From assembly GCA_017470095.1 (NCBI GenBank), contig JAFUFC010000124.1:1-50814 (forward strand): 50,814 nucleotides of DNA, written 5' to 3'. The first letter of the stretch is position 1; the number at the start of each line of letters is the position of its first letter. The notes under the pieces were generated by a model that saw nothing but the letters and a program-made list of their open reading frames with translations, made no database searches and was not told where the DNA came from. The DNA comes from Clostridia bacterium (GTDB lineage Bacteria > Bacillota > Clostridia > Christensenellales > Aristaeellaceae). Both the position numbers and the translations under genes were made by a program. Shown in pieces: positions 43,501 to 50,814 of this stretch.

Positions 43501-44904
43501 TACCAGCCCCGGGCCCACAATTACGTAAAAGAATTGTTCGGCGAGGAATTCGTGTTCCGGGCCGGCACCATCGGCACCCTGGCGGACAAGACGGCCTACG
43601 GCTACGTGCTCAAATACCTGGAGGAGCGCAATTTGACCGTGCCCGACGCGGAAAAGGAGCGCCTGGCTGCCGGGTGCGTGGGCGTAAAGCGCACCACGGG
43701 CCAGCACCCCGCGGGCATGGTGGTGCTGCCTCAGGAATATGATATCTGCCAGTTCACCGCCGTGCAGCACCCTGCCGATGATACGGAGTCGGCCACCATC
43801 ACTACCCACTACGATTTCAACTCCATGCACGATATCCTGGTCAAGCTGGATATTCTGGGCCACGACGATCCCACCATGCTGCACATGATGGAAGAATTGA
43901 CGGGGGTCAACTTCAAAAAAATCCCCCTGGGGGACAAACAGGTGATGAGCCTGTTCTCCTCCCCCGCCGCCCTGGGGGTGACCAAGGAAGAAATCGGCTG
44001 CAATACCGGCACCTTCGGCGTGCCCGAATTCGGCACCGCTTTCGTGCGCCAGATGCTGGAAGACACCCACCCCTCCACCATGCAGGAATTGATCCGCATT
44101 TCCGGCCTGAGTCACGGCACCGACGTGTGGCTGGGCAACGCCAAGGACCTGATCGACAAGGGCATCGTGCCCCTGAGCCAGTGCCTGTGCACCCGCGAAG
44201 ATATCATGAACCAGCTGATGCAAATGGGCGTGCCGGCCAAAATGGCCTTTGACACCATGGAATTCGTGCGCAAGGGCAAGGGCCTCAAGCCCGAAATGGC
44301 CGAAGCCATGCACGAGCACAACGTGCCCGCCTGGTTTGAGGAAAGCTGCCGCAAAATCAAGTACATGTTCCCCAAGGGCCACGCCGCCGCCTACGTCACC
44401 ATGGCCCTGCGGGTGGCCTGGTATAAGGTCTATTACCCCCAGGCCTACTATGCCGCCTACTTTACCATTCGCGGCGACGGCTTCAACGCCGCCACCATGA
44501 TCTTGCCCATCGACCAGGTGCGGGAAAAATTAAAGGAAATGTACGCCCTGGACCAGGAAAAGAAAACCACCGCCAAGGACAAGGATTCCATCACCGCCCT
44601 GGAAATGGTGCTGGAAATGATGGCCCGGGGCTTTCATTTCCTGCCCGCCGATTTGTACAAGAGCGATGTGAGCCGCTTCATCCCCGAGGGAGACAAGGGC
44701 CTGCGGGTCCCCTTCACCGCCCTGGGCGGCCTGGGCGAATCGGTGGCCCAGAGCATCGTGGAAGCAAGGGAAATTCCCTTCATTTCGGTGGAAGATTTGA
44801 AAAACCGGGGCAAGGTATCCAGCGCCGTACTGGACCTGCTGCGGGAGCACGGCTGCTTAAAGGACCTGGCCGAAACCAACCAGGTGACCCTGTTCCAATT
44901 GTAA
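40567..44904 (+). CDS. polC: DNA polymerase III alpha subunit, PolC type
   Basis: The 1445-residue protein is the replicative polymerase of low-GC-type Gram-positives. Its domains in order are: an N-terminal PolC region; an OB fold near residue 215 (SISEIRDDSGLVVIRGKVL); a PHP domain starting at RIELHLHTQMSNMDAV (about 340); an embedded DEDDh proofreading exonuclease (VIVLDFETTGLNTAKDRIIE near 430, AAHNAKFDCAVLE, HRAVNDAAATAQ); the rest of PHP; and the polymerase core. The core has GSRGSVGSSFVAFLTGITEI near 890, a four-cysteine zinc motif (CETC, CPVC near 914-942) and the catalytic aspartates in PDIDLNFSGEY near 967. AAAGGAT lies before the start. The gene order rseP-ispG-polC is usual for Clostridia. 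Confidence 0.97.
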   Translation: MTYDELLQAVHKALPETEGKIAIERVRYVKSENKAYFSFLSDVLIGEKGFFVIKTALEKAFPGLRFSLRVASPSLAKEFLQNPDKYAAPLNHFLIRHYPAAVSWEFDLRWTPGNGRVTLELPDEFSYHYMEKQGVQEQLAQVIKDIFRLDTEVALRICGDEEKRLRALQQEREEQDRVAAERAQRYVELAAQAQAEEKPAVKDPRIRGKAIGDPPVSISEIRDDSGLVVIRGKVLSAESKEVAGGEMVLLSFLVTDYTSTIRCKIFLRYRPKPRKDEDPPPITDEQRENVQKVVAAIKPGMGILVRGDAQYDNFSHETGIMARDISSCELPMRMDNAPEKRIELHLHTQMSNMDAVSSATALIERAAKWGHEAIAVTDHGVVQAFPEAFGAAKKYGIKLIPGVEGYLTDDDAVVSGKDDELPIDTPVIVLDFETTGLNTAKDRIIEIGAVKLAHGQVVDSYGQLVNPEVLLSPKITEITHISDQMLRDMPTAAEALPKLLEFMDGCPIAAHNAKFDCAVLESELKRLGITYEVPQVDTLTLARKLYPELKSHRLGSVCKRLGVSLKDAHRAVNDAAATAQCLARMIEDAKKKGAVTLKDLNDVSKGYTLGNSWHIILLAADQDGMTNLNHMVSEAHLHYFRRKPHIPRAILQKYRKGIIVGSACEAGELFSAMVDGASDEKLAKIARFYDYLEIQPIGNNEFLLREGRVANEEALREFNRRIVRLGEKLGLPVCATGDVHFLDPQDAIFRSIIQAGQGFSDADHQPPLYFKTTEEMLEEFSYLGKEKTYEVVVTNPKKIADRVGKPALFPPHPEGKTTFSPFWPEAENDIKTLTYGTAHRLYGDELPDIVQKRIDKELNAIVGYGYCTLYSIAQKLVKKSLADGYVVGSRGSVGSSFVAFLTGITEINSLPPHYRCETCRKADFDIPPQYTIGVDLPDKICPVCGNPLVKDGFDIPFEAFLGFKGDKVPDIDLNFSGEYQPRAHNYVKELFGEEFVFRAGTIGTLADKTAYGYVLKYLEERNLTVPDAEKERLAAGCVGVKRTTGQHPAGMVVLPQEYDICQFTAVQHPADDTESATITTHYDFNSMHDILVKLDILGHDDPTMLHMMEELTGVNFKKIPLGDKQVMSLFSSPAALGVTKEEIGCNTGTFGVPEFGTAFVRQMLEDTHPSTMQELIRISGLSHGTDVWLGNAKDLIDKGIVPLSQCLCTREDIMNQLMQMGVPAKMAFDTMEFVRKGKGLKPEMAEAMHEHNVPAWFEESCRKIKYMFPKGHAAAYVTMALRVAWYKVYYPQAYYAAYFTIRGDGFNAATMILPIDQVREKLKEMYALDQEKKTTAKDKDSITALEMVLEMMARGFHFLPADLYKSDVSRFIPEGDKGLRVPFTALGGLGESVAQSIVEAREIPFISVEDLKNRGKVSSAVLDLLREHGCLKDLAETNQVTLFQL

Positions 44905-45038
44905 TTCTACCATGGTGTGTTTCTTAAATGAGGAATGTGCTGTTTCCAGCGTCTCAGGCCGCCATTCCAGGCGCTTTGACGATGGTTGACTGGAAGTTAA
45001 CCGAGGAAAAGCAACGCCAAAGCGCAGCCCGAGGTGCC

Positions 45039-45073
45039 GAAAATGCATCTTTCCGAATGGAGAAACAGGCTCT
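45039..45073 (-). repeat. Inverted-repeat sequence upstream of nagA
   Basis: Read on the minus strand this 35-base stretch begins AGAGCCTGTTTCT and ends with a GATGCATTTTC segment. It matches 47312-47346 on the plus strand at about 27 of 35 positions, so nagA-nagB is flanked by inverted copies. The noncoding region 44905-45116 otherwise shows no promoter that I trust. Its left end (TGTGTTTCTTAAATGAGGAA, 44921-44940) is weakly similar to the same repeat. Confidence 0.5.
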
Positions 45074-45116
45074 AATAATGAAAACAACGCAGAAAGAAGA
45101 ACGAAGGTAAAGCAGC

Positions 45117-46304
45117 ATGGACAAAAAGCTTCTCTTCACCGACGCCTCCCTTTTGCAGGGAGACCGGGTGCTGCCAGATGGCTATGTGGCCATTCGGGGG
45201 GAAACCATCGCGGCGGTGGGCCAGGGTCCGGCGCCGGAAGCCTATCACAATTTTGAACGGGTGGATCTGGCTGGCGCGTATTTATCGCCCGGCTTCATAG
45301 ACGCCCATTGCCATGGCGGCGGCGGCGCGGATTTTATGGACGGCACCCTGGAAGCGATTTTGACAGCCGCCCGGGCGCACATGCGTCACGGCACCACATC
45401 CATTGCGCCCACCACCGTCACTTGTCCGGACGCGGAATTATTCCGCTTCTTTGATCTGTATGACCAGGCGCTGGCCATCCGGGACGCCATGCCCAACCTG
45501 ATGGGCATTCACTTGGAGGGGCCGGTGATCGCCCTTTCCCAGGCGGGAGCGCAGCCGCCGGAATACATCCGCGCCCCCTCGGCAGGCTATGCCCGGGAAG
45601 TGATGGAAAAAGGAAGGGGACACATCATCCGCTGGTCCCTGGCGCCGGAGCTGCCCGGCGCGCTGGAGATGGCAGATTTCCTCCAATCCCAGGGAATTCT
45701 GTTGTCCATTGCCCATACCGAGGCCATGTATCCCGATGTGCTGCGGGCCTTGGACCATGGCTTCACCCACATGACTCACTTCTATTCCTCCATGCCCCTG
45801 CTACAGCGCGTTCATGCCCAGCGGGTGCTGGGCGCGGTTGAAGCGGGGTATCTGCTGGATGAGATGCACCTGGAATTGATCGCTGACGGCAAACATTTGC
45901 CGCCCGAATTGCTGCGGCTGATTTTGAAATGCAAGGCCCACGACCACCTCTCTCTCATTACCGACAGCATGCGCGGGGCCACCCTGCCGGAAGGCCCTTC
46001 CTGGCTGGGCAGCAAGGACCATGGCATTCCAGTCATCCTGGAGGACGGAGTGGCCAAGCTGCTCGACCATTCCGCCTTTGCCGGAAGCATCGCCACTACG
46101 GACCGGCTGGTGCGGGTGATGGTGCAGCAAGCGGGCATGCCGGTGGCGGAAGCGGTGCAGCTGATAACAGAAAACCCCGCCAAGCTGTACGGTCTTTTTG
46201 AAAAGGTGGGCAGCATCGCCCCTGGGAAGCAGGCGGATCTTGTGGTCTTTGACCAGGATATCCGCATTCAGCAGGTCTATGTGCGCGGAACGCGCGTTCA
46301 ATAA
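45117..46304 (+). CDS. nagA: N-acetylglucosamine-6-phosphate deacetylase
   Basis: The 395-residue amidohydrolase removes acetate from GlcNAc-6-phosphate. The metal HxH is His64 and His66 in IDAHCHGGGGADFMDGT. Further family blocks are IHLEGPVIALSQAGAQPPEY, IAHTEAMYPDVLRALDHGFT and LITDSMRGATLPEG with the catalytic Asp. HMTHFYSSM replaces the common HATHLFNAM, and VIALSQAGAQ diverges from PFISPxxxGAH, so this is a diverged member. A GAAGG site 9 bases upstream supports the ATG at 45117. NagB follows 23 bases later. Confidence 0.88.
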   Translation: MDKKLLFTDASLLQGDRVLPDGYVAIRGETIAAVGQGPAPEAYHNFERVDLAGAYLSPGFIDAHCHGGGGADFMDGTLEAILTAARAHMRHGTTSIAPTTVTCPDAELFRFFDLYDQALAIRDAMPNLMGIHLEGPVIALSQAGAQPPEYIRAPSAGYAREVMEKGRGHIIRWSLAPELPGALEMADFLQSQGILLSIAHTEAMYPDVLRALDHGFTHMTHFYSSMPLLQRVHAQRVLGAVEAGYLLDEMHLELIADGKHLPPELLRLILKCKAHDHLSLITDSMRGATLPEGPSWLGSKDHGIPVILEDGVAKLLDHSAFAGSIATTDRLVRVMVQQAGMPVAEAVQLITENPAKLYGLFEKVGSIAPGKQADLVVFDQDIRIQQVYVRGTRVQ

Positions 46305-46327
46305 AAAAACATCAAGGAGGAACTGCT

Positions 46328-47065
46328 ATGCGCATCAATGTGTTTGCGAAAACGGAAGACATGGGAAAGGATGCCGCGGCCTTTATCGCCGGCAAGTTGC
46401 AGGGAGCCATTGCCGCTCAAGGAGAAGCCCGGCTGCTGCTGTCCACAGGGGCGTCCCAATTGGATATGTTCGCATACCTGGTTCAGCTGCCGGTGGATTG
46501 GAAAAAGGTGACCATGTTTCACCTGGATGAATACGTGGGGCTGCCGGAAAGCCACATTGCCAGCTTCCGGAAGTACCTGAAGGAACGGTTTGTGGACAAA
46601 GTGGGCGGCGTGAAGGAAGCGATTTTCGTCAACGGCGAGGGAAATATAGAAGAAAACATCGCGTACATCACCCGGCGGCTGCGGGAAAAGCCCATCGACG
46701 TGGGCGTGATCGGCATCGGTGAAAACGGCCATATTGCTTTCAACGATCCCCCCGCAGATTTTAACACACAGGAAAGCTACATCGTAGTGAACCTGGATGA
46801 CCGCTGCAAGGCCCAGCAAGTGGGAGAAGGCTGGTTTGCCACGACGGACGATGTGCCCAAGCAGGCCATTTCCATGTCCGTGCCGCAAATCATGCAAAGC
46901 AAGTGCATTGTTTCCATCGTGCCCCACACCGTAAAGGCAGAAGCCATTGAAAACACTTTCCGCCAGCCCTGCACCAATCAAGTGCCCGCCACCATCCTGA
47001 AAACCCACCCTGATTGGAACCTGTGGCTGGACGGCGATTCCGCTGCCCGGATCATGACGCTGTAA
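46328..47065 (+). CDS. nagB: Glucosamine-6-phosphate deaminase
   Basis: The 245-residue protein converts glucosamine-6-phosphate to fructose-6-phosphate and ammonia, delivering amino sugar to glycolysis. Signature elements are LLLSTGASQLDMFAYL, MFHLDEYVGLP with the catalytic Asp, IGIGENGHIAFNDPPADF and VPHTVKAEAIENTF. CAAGGAGG lies before the start. It forms an operon with nagA, closed by the terminator at 47081-47111. The phosphate-binding loop reads STGASQ rather than PTGSTP, a substitution that also occurs in NagB-like enzymes. Confidence 0.9.
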   Translation: MRINVFAKTEDMGKDAAAFIAGKLQGAIAAQGEARLLLSTGASQLDMFAYLVQLPVDWKKVTMFHLDEYVGLPESHIASFRKYLKERFVDKVGGVKEAIFVNGEGNIEENIAYITRRLREKPIDVGVIGIGENGHIAFNDPPADFNTQESYIVVNLDDRCKAQQVGEGWFATTDDVPKQAISMSVPQIMQSKCIVSIVPHTVKAEAIENTFRQPCTNQVPATILKTHPDWNLWLDGDSAARIMTL

Positions 47066-47080
47066 ATGCCATTCTTCAAC

Positions 47081-47111
47081 AAAAAAGCCGTCGGCGCCGA
47101 CGGCTTTTTTC
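47081..47111. terminator. Bidirectional terminator after nagB
   Basis: A palindrome of GC-rich core GCCGTCGGCGCCGACGGC is flanked by A6 on the left and T6 on the right. It lies 15 bases after the nagB stop. Both strands would end in a U-run, so it also blocks transcription from the converging cotH gene. Confidence 0.9.
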
Positions 47112-47148
47112 ATTTGCAGAACCACGGAAGTTACACCGCTTGAATATT

Positions 47149-47310
47149 ATACTATATGACGTCTAAAAGATTGAACGATTCGGTGGTGAATTTTTCGCTC
47201 TGGTTCAGCTGAATGAAGGGAGGCGTAGCTGCGCTACGTTGACCGGAATGATGCAAAGCCAGTGCGGAAAAGGCAAGCCGAGATTCATTGTTTTAGACGG
47301 AGAATAGTAT
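47149..47310. mobile_element. MITE-like element, 162 bp, noncoding
   Basis: The ends are ATACTATATGACGTCTAAAA (47149-47168) and, inverted, ATACTATTCTCCGTCTAAAA (47291-47310), which agree at 16 of 20 positions. The interior has no open frame but holds a GCGTAGCTGCGCTACG palindrome (47223-47238). The size, inverted ends and lack of coding capacity are those of a miniature inverted-repeat transposable element. I cannot see a convincing target-site duplication, and no transposase is in the window. Confidence 0.6.
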
Positions 47311-47311
47311 G

Positions 47312-47368
47312 AGAGCCTGTTTCTAAATTTGGAAGAATGCATCTTTAAATTTGGAAGGATGCATCTTT
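47312..47368 (+). repeat. Tandem 22 bp repeat and inverted-repeat partner
   Basis: Two 22-base units (47325-47346 and 47347-47368) are identical except for one base; each reads AAATTTGGAAG then A or G, then ATGCATCTTT. The preceding AGAGCCTGTTTCT plus the first unit is the inverted counterpart of 45039-45073. Only two units exist, with no spacers, so this is not a CRISPR. The gap 47066-47396 contains this, the MITE-like element and the terminator, and no gene. Confidence 0.65.
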
Positions 47369-47396
47369 CGAAATGAAAAACCAGCTTTTGCCTTTA

Positions 47397-49718
47397 TTAC
47401 TTAAATTTAATACTGCCGAAATATTCCTTCATTTGCGCATCGGTGAGTTTGAAGAATTTCTGGGTTTCCTTCAGCAGCAGTGTGCGCCGGTCCACCGTCT
47501 TGGTCTTAATAAAGGTTTTAATGCCCTTGACGGCATTGTTCCAAGCGGTCATACTGGAATGCCAGCGCTTCTGGCTGGCCGGCATATCGTGCTTCACTTC
47601 GGCATTCAGCTCATCCAGGATGCCGGTGACCCGTCCGGGCTCGAAGGTGTTGCGCATGTGATAGGACAGCCGCTCCAGGAATGCCTGGCGGAACCCTTTG
47701 TTTTTCAGCAGGGAGAAGATGACCACGTTGTTGTGCTTGGCCTCATCGTACTTTTTATAGGTGTACTTATCCATGCCAATATCTTTTTTCTGGAAGGCCC
47801 AGTCCATATCATAAATCACGATGTGCCAGCGGGGATCACTGCCGTTGCGGGAGCGGACGTAGCGGATGTTGGGGTGATCAGTATCCCCGGTATAGGGCCG
47901 CCAGATAAAGTAATCCATGAAACTCTGCACGTTGATACGCTGGGCCACGTAATCGTAACATTCTTGCTTAGCCAGGTTGTGGGTGCGGCAGTATTCCACC
48001 AGCGCCACCCAATCCCGGTTGCTGCCCAGTTTGGTTTCATCCACGCAGTAGACCATGTCCACATGGTCTTTATCACCGCCCAGGTGATTGGCGATAAAAT
48101 TGGCGTTAACGTGCTCCCGCATGTAATAAATGCCGTAATAAGTACCGGCAATAAACAGGTTCACCGGCCGGTAATTCTGGTACAGCACATCCTCCATCGC
48201 CCCGACGCCCACGGCGGTGCCCAGGATATCATGGATGGGGTTGCCGGTGGTGCCCAGGCGGAAAACGAAGGAGTCGAAGGTGGTAATGGGCGAATCGTCA
48301 AACGTCTGGCAATTCAGCATATTTTTGCCATACTTGCTGCGGAAAGACACCTTCCAGCCCCGGTTATCCCGGACGCGGGAGGTCTGCCCCGCCACGCTGA
48401 ATCCGCAATCCTGGGAGAACCTGACGCTGCCGTCGGGGTCTATAAACGTTGCCGTGGCCGGCACCTCCAGATCCCGGTCCTCCGGGTGGCGGTACAGGCC
48501 GTATTTAGTGCTGGTCATATAATCCCGGTCCACAGAAATGACCACGCAGGGCAGGGTGTACTTGGCGGTATCAAACCGGTATTCCGCCGTGGCCACCGGC
48601 GAGCGGGCGGCATCCCCGGGGATTGCCCGGGCCCGGAGGGTGGTGGTTTTTTGGATGGTGATGGGGCCCTTGTACACAGTGCTGGAAGAATTGGGCACGC
48701 TGCCGTCGGTGGTATAATAAATGGGTTCTTCCCCCATGATTTCCACGGTAAAAGCCTCGGTGCAGCCGCCGGTGGAGGCCACGCTGAACTGGGGCTGAGC
48801 CGCGATCCGGGCATACTGGGTAGAGATGTTGCCGCTGCCCAGGGTAGGCTTATCAAAGTACCCCGGCACGCCGCCCTTCCGGCCGTAGGAATCATCCAGC
48901 GGCAGGGTCGGAATATTCAGCGCGTCCACAATGGTGTTCTTCCCCCGGGACAGGTACACCACCTCGCCCTTGGAGGAAAGCTTGAACCCAGTGTTTCGCT
49001 CATCGCTCTTATTGTCGGTGCAATACAGGGTGTAATACTCCCCGGACTTGAGCGTCACATTCGGCAAGCGATACTGGGCCGGGCGATCCCGATCATCAGA
49101 CAAGTAATAATTGGATAGCTTAATGCTGTTTTTGCCCGTGTTGCGCAGCTCGACCACATCCACGCCCCGTTGCTTGCTTTGGGACCCCTTGAAATTGGCG
49201 CTAATCGCTTCGCTGATGACCAGGTCGTTCTTGACGCTGTTATACCAGGCCGCGGCGCCCTCCCGCGTGTTAGGGTAACCAGGGGAAGGAATGTAGGATA
49301 AGCCTTCCTCCCGCAGCCACACCTGCTTCTTGCACGAAGGCAGGATGACAGAGTCTACCATATGCCCATCCGCATTCAAAATGGACACGGCGCAGCCGGA
49401 TTTGGACAGTGTGGGGATCTGCTTTCCATCGCAGGGCAGCACATAGTAAGCCCCGGGTTCCAAACAGGCGTCCGGTAAGGAAACGGTCTTTTTTTTCACC
49501 TGCAATTGGTAATCGCCCAGGTTCAGCGCCGATGTGCCGGCATTATGGAATTCAATGTAATCCAAAAAATCCAGCGTCCACACAAAATCGTTGTCGGCGC
49601 AAGCTTCGGTGATCTGCAAAACAGGGCCCGCTTCCACTGCCGCCGTTTCTTCCTCCGCACCGGCGGAAAGGGAAAGCAGCAGCATCACGGCCAGGGCCAA
49701 CCAGGCGCATTTTTTCAT
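47397..49718 (-). CDS. Secreted CotH-kinase family protein with lamin-tail domains
   Basis: The 773-residue protein starts at the ATG after GAGGAG and has a signal peptide (LALAVMLLLSLSAGA, then EE). Domains in order are: a lamin-tail domain at about residues 35-130 (LDFLDYIEFHNAGTSALNLG); a second at about 170-285 (GVDVVELRNTGKNSIKLSNY); a chitobiase/hexosaminidase-type beta-sandwich at about 310-385 (GEEPIYYTTDGSVPNSSSTV); and a CotH kinase domain from about 400 to the end (NLFIAGTYYGIYYMREHVNA, WHIVIYDMDWAF with catalytic Asp). CotH kinases phosphorylate secreted proteins, first seen in spore coat. No membrane or cell-wall anchor is visible, so it is probably released or bound through the extra domains. 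Confidence 0.88.
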   Translation of the reverse strand: MKKCAWLALAVMLLLSLSAGAEEETAAVEAGPVLQITEACADNDFVWTLDFLDYIEFHNAGTSALNLGDYQLQVKKKTVSLPDACLEPGAYYVLPCDGKQIPTLSKSGCAVSILNADGHMVDSVILPSCKKQVWLREEGLSYIPSPGYPNTREGAAAWYNSVKNDLVISEAISANFKGSQSKQRGVDVVELRNTGKNSIKLSNYYLSDDRDRPAQYRLPNVTLKSGEYYTLYCTDNKSDERNTGFKLSSKGEVVYLSRGKNTIVDALNIPTLPLDDSYGRKGGVPGYFDKPTLGSGNISTQYARIAAQPQFSVASTGGCTEAFTVEIMGEEPIYYTTDGSVPNSSSTVYKGPITIQKTTTLRARAIPGDAARSPVATAEYRFDTAKYTLPCVVISVDRDYMTSTKYGLYRHPEDRDLEVPATATFIDPDGSVRFSQDCGFSVAGQTSRVRDNRGWKVSFRSKYGKNMLNCQTFDDSPITTFDSFVFRLGTTGNPIHDILGTAVGVGAMEDVLYQNYRPVNLFIAGTYYGIYYMREHVNANFIANHLGGDKDHVDMVYCVDETKLGSNRDWVALVEYCRTHNLAKQECYDYVAQRINVQSFMDYFIWRPYTGDTDHPNIRYVRSRNGSDPRWHIVIYDMDWAFQKKDIGMDKYTYKKYDEAKHNNVVIFSLLKNKGFRQAFLERLSYHMRNTFEPGRVTGILDELNAEVKHDMPASQKRWHSSMTAWNNAVKGIKTFIKTKTVDRRTLLLKETQKFFKLTDAQMKEYFGSIKFK

Positions 49719-49756
49719 GGTGTTCTCCTCAAACAAAGATAAAAAGTACCGCATTG

Positions 49757-49785
49757 AATATAGCATATCATAGGAAGAAAGGCAA
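49757..49785 (-). promoter_or_regulatory. Promoter of the CotH-kinase gene
   Basis: On the minus strand TTGCCT (49780-49785) and TATATT (49757-49762) are separated by 17 bp, about 40 bp before the start codon. It is divergent from the gap promoter 90 bp away. Confidence 0.65.
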
Positions 49786-49873
49786 GGCAAAATTGACTCG
49801 CCGCCCTCCTTTTTCCGCATTTGTATCCGGGCAAAGAGCGCTCCAGCGGGCGGAAATTGCCCCGGATGGGGGC

Positions 49874-49902
49874 TTGTCAAATTCCAACGGATTGGTTATA
49901 AT
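49874..49902 (+). promoter_or_regulatory. Promoter of gap
   Basis: TTGTCA (49874-49879) and a perfect TATAAT (49897-49902) are separated by 17 bp. The start codon of gap is 51 bases downstream of the -10. Confidence 0.85.
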
Positions 49903-49909
49903 AGGGAAT

Positions 49910-49939
49910 GGTAAATGTTTACCTGTCAATGTACATTGA
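49910..49939. promoter_or_regulatory. Two palindromes in the gap leader
   Basis: GGTAAATGTTTACC (49910-49923, six-base arms) and the perfect palindrome TCAATGTACATTGA (49926-49939) lie between the promoter and the ribosome site. They may be operators for a glycolytic regulator or RNA stems. I do not recognise either as a named site. Confidence 0.6.
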
Positions 49940-49953
49940 AGGAGGAGTTTCCC

Positions 49954-50814
49954 ATGGTGAAAGTTGCTATTAACGGTTTTGGCCGCATTGGCCGTCTGGC
50001 TTTCCGTCAGATGTTCGGCGCTGAGGGCTACGACGTGGTCGCCATCAACGACCTGACCAGCCCCGCGATGCTGGCCCACCTGCTCAAGTATGACACCGCC
50101 CAGAAGGGCTACTGCGGCGTGATCGGCGAAAACAAGCACACCGTCGAAGCCACCGAAAATTCCATCATCGTGGATGGCAAGGAAATCCGCATCTACGCTG
50201 AAAAGGACGCCAACAACTGCCCCTGGAAGGAACTGGACGTGGACGTGGTGCTGGAGTGCACCGGTTTCTATACCAGCAAGGAAAAGAGCCAGGCCCACAT
50301 CAACGCCGGCGCCAAGAAGGTTGTTATCTCCGCCCCCGCCGGCAACGACCTGCCCACCATCGTTTACAACGTCAACCACGATAAGCTGACCAAGGAAGAC
50401 ACCATCATCTCCGCCGCTTCCTGCACCACCAACTGCCTGGACCCCATGACCAAGGCCCTGAATGATGCTTATCCCATCGTGAGCGGCATCATGACCACCG
50501 TGCATGCTTACACCGGCGACCAGATGATCCTGGACGGCCCCCATCGGAAGGGCGACCTGCAGCGTGCCCGTGCCGGCGCGGCCAACATCGTGCCCAATTC
50601 CACCGGCGCTGCCAAGGCCATCGGCCTGGTCATCCCCGAACTGAACGGCAAGCTGATCGGCTCCGCTCAGCGCGTGCCCGTGCCCACTGGCTCCACCACC
50701 ATCCTGGTGGCCGTCGTCAAGGGCAAGGACATCACCAAGGATTCAATCAATGCCGCTATGAAGGCTCAGTCCTCTGAATCATTCGGCTACACCACCGAAA
50801 AGCTGGTCTCCAGC
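49954..50814 (+). CDS. gap: Glyceraldehyde-3-phosphate dehydrogenase (truncated by window end)
   Basis: The first 287 residues of a protein normally about 335 long are present; the frame is still open at the last base. It oxidises glyceraldehyde-3-phosphate with NAD and phosphate in glycolysis. Motifs are [18 protein letters not shown] for nucleotide binding, [20 protein letters not shown] with the Asp that favours NAD, and [17 protein letters not shown] with the catalytic cysteine near residue 157. [20 protein letters not shown] follows. GAAGGAGGAG precedes the start. The protein is strongly conserved, and its codon use looks optimised. Confidence 0.96.
   Translation, partial: MVKVAINGFGRIGRLAFRQMFGAEGYDVVAINDLTSPAMLAHLLKYDTAQKGYCGVIGENKHTVEATENSIIVDGKEIRIYAEKDANNCPWKELDVDVVLECTGFYTSKEKSQAHINAGAKKVVISAPAGNDLPTIVYNVNHDKLTKEDTIISAASCTTNCLDPMTKALNDAYPIVSGIMTTVHAYTGDQMILDGPHRKGDLQRARAGAANIVPNSTGAAKAIGLVIPELNGKLIGSAQRVPVPTGSTTILVAVVKGKDITKDSINAAMKAQSSESFGYTTEKLVSS

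Noticed and set aside
47325-47368. Tandem 22 bp repeat as a CRISPR remnant
   Set aside because: The two units abut without spacer, there are no cas genes, and the sequence also occurs as a single inverted copy at 45039.

Overview
The window reads as chromosomal DNA of a Clostridia-type Firmicute. It has a GC-rich coding bias, a PolC-type replicative polymerase, strong GGAGG-type ribosome binding sites, near-consensus sigma-A promoters with 17-18 bp spacers, an Ami/Opp-style peptide transporter, a CotH-kinase surface protein and a LacI-controlled glycogen operon. A gut or rumen lineage near Christensenellales is my guess from gene content; no rRNA body lies in the window to settle it. I see no prophage, plasmid or CRISPR array.

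Layout. (1) 1-300: a strong promoter with an A-rich upstream element points left out of the window and probably drives an rRNA/tRNA operon. (2) 306-2793, minus: ECF sigma factor, zinc-finger/DUF4349 anti-sigma and SIMPL-domain exported protein, a small envelope-stress operon. (3) 2872-6195: divergent promoters serve a NUDIX-DUF1653 fusion on one side and ylmH plus an amidohydrolase on the other, followed by a DUF4428 protein. (4) 6377-12482, minus: a complete peptide ABC transporter (oppA, oppB, oppC and a fused OppD-OppF ATPase). (5) 12718-20918: a small membrane protein, then two glycogen phosphorylases, 4-alpha-glucanotransferase and a LacI regulator with tandem operators. (6) 21101-33105, minus: a 12 kb probable operon with a second, Ami-like transporter (oppA-B-C-D-F), an ApbE-like membrane protein and the TldD/PmbA protease pair. 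(7) 33486-44904, plus: FAD-synthetase domain protein, then frr, a small coupled gene, uppS, cdsA, dxr, rseP, ispG, an apparently inserted GNAT acetyltransferase gene, and polC. (8) 45117-47065: nagA-nagB, flanked by related inverted repeat sequence and a MITE-like element. (9) 47397-49718, minus: a secreted CotH-kinase protein. (10) 49954 to the right edge: gap, cut by the window end.

How it works together. Two peptide importers supply peptides, and the TldD/PmbA peptidase pair sits downstream of one of them. MalQ and the phosphorylases release glucose-1-phosphate from glycogen and maltodextrin, while NagA/NagB turn amino-sugar phosphates into fructose-6-phosphate; both streams meet glycolysis, where GAPDH acts. 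The frr-polC block combines translation recycling, undecaprenyl and phospholipid precursor synthesis, the MEP isoprenoid pathway, site-2 proteolysis and replication, a gene order familiar from Firmicutes.

Most unusual points. The second-system OppD carries an insertion of about 230 residues, rich in helix and probable coiled coil, between its Walker A motif and Q-loop. Its OppF partner carries two extra C-terminal membrane segments. The adjacent ApbE-like protein appears to lack the usual catalytic motifs. Neither peptide-binding protein has a lipobox. Several transcripts appear to begin with a stem-loop at or near the predicted start site. A 162 bp MITE-like element and related repeats surround nagAB.
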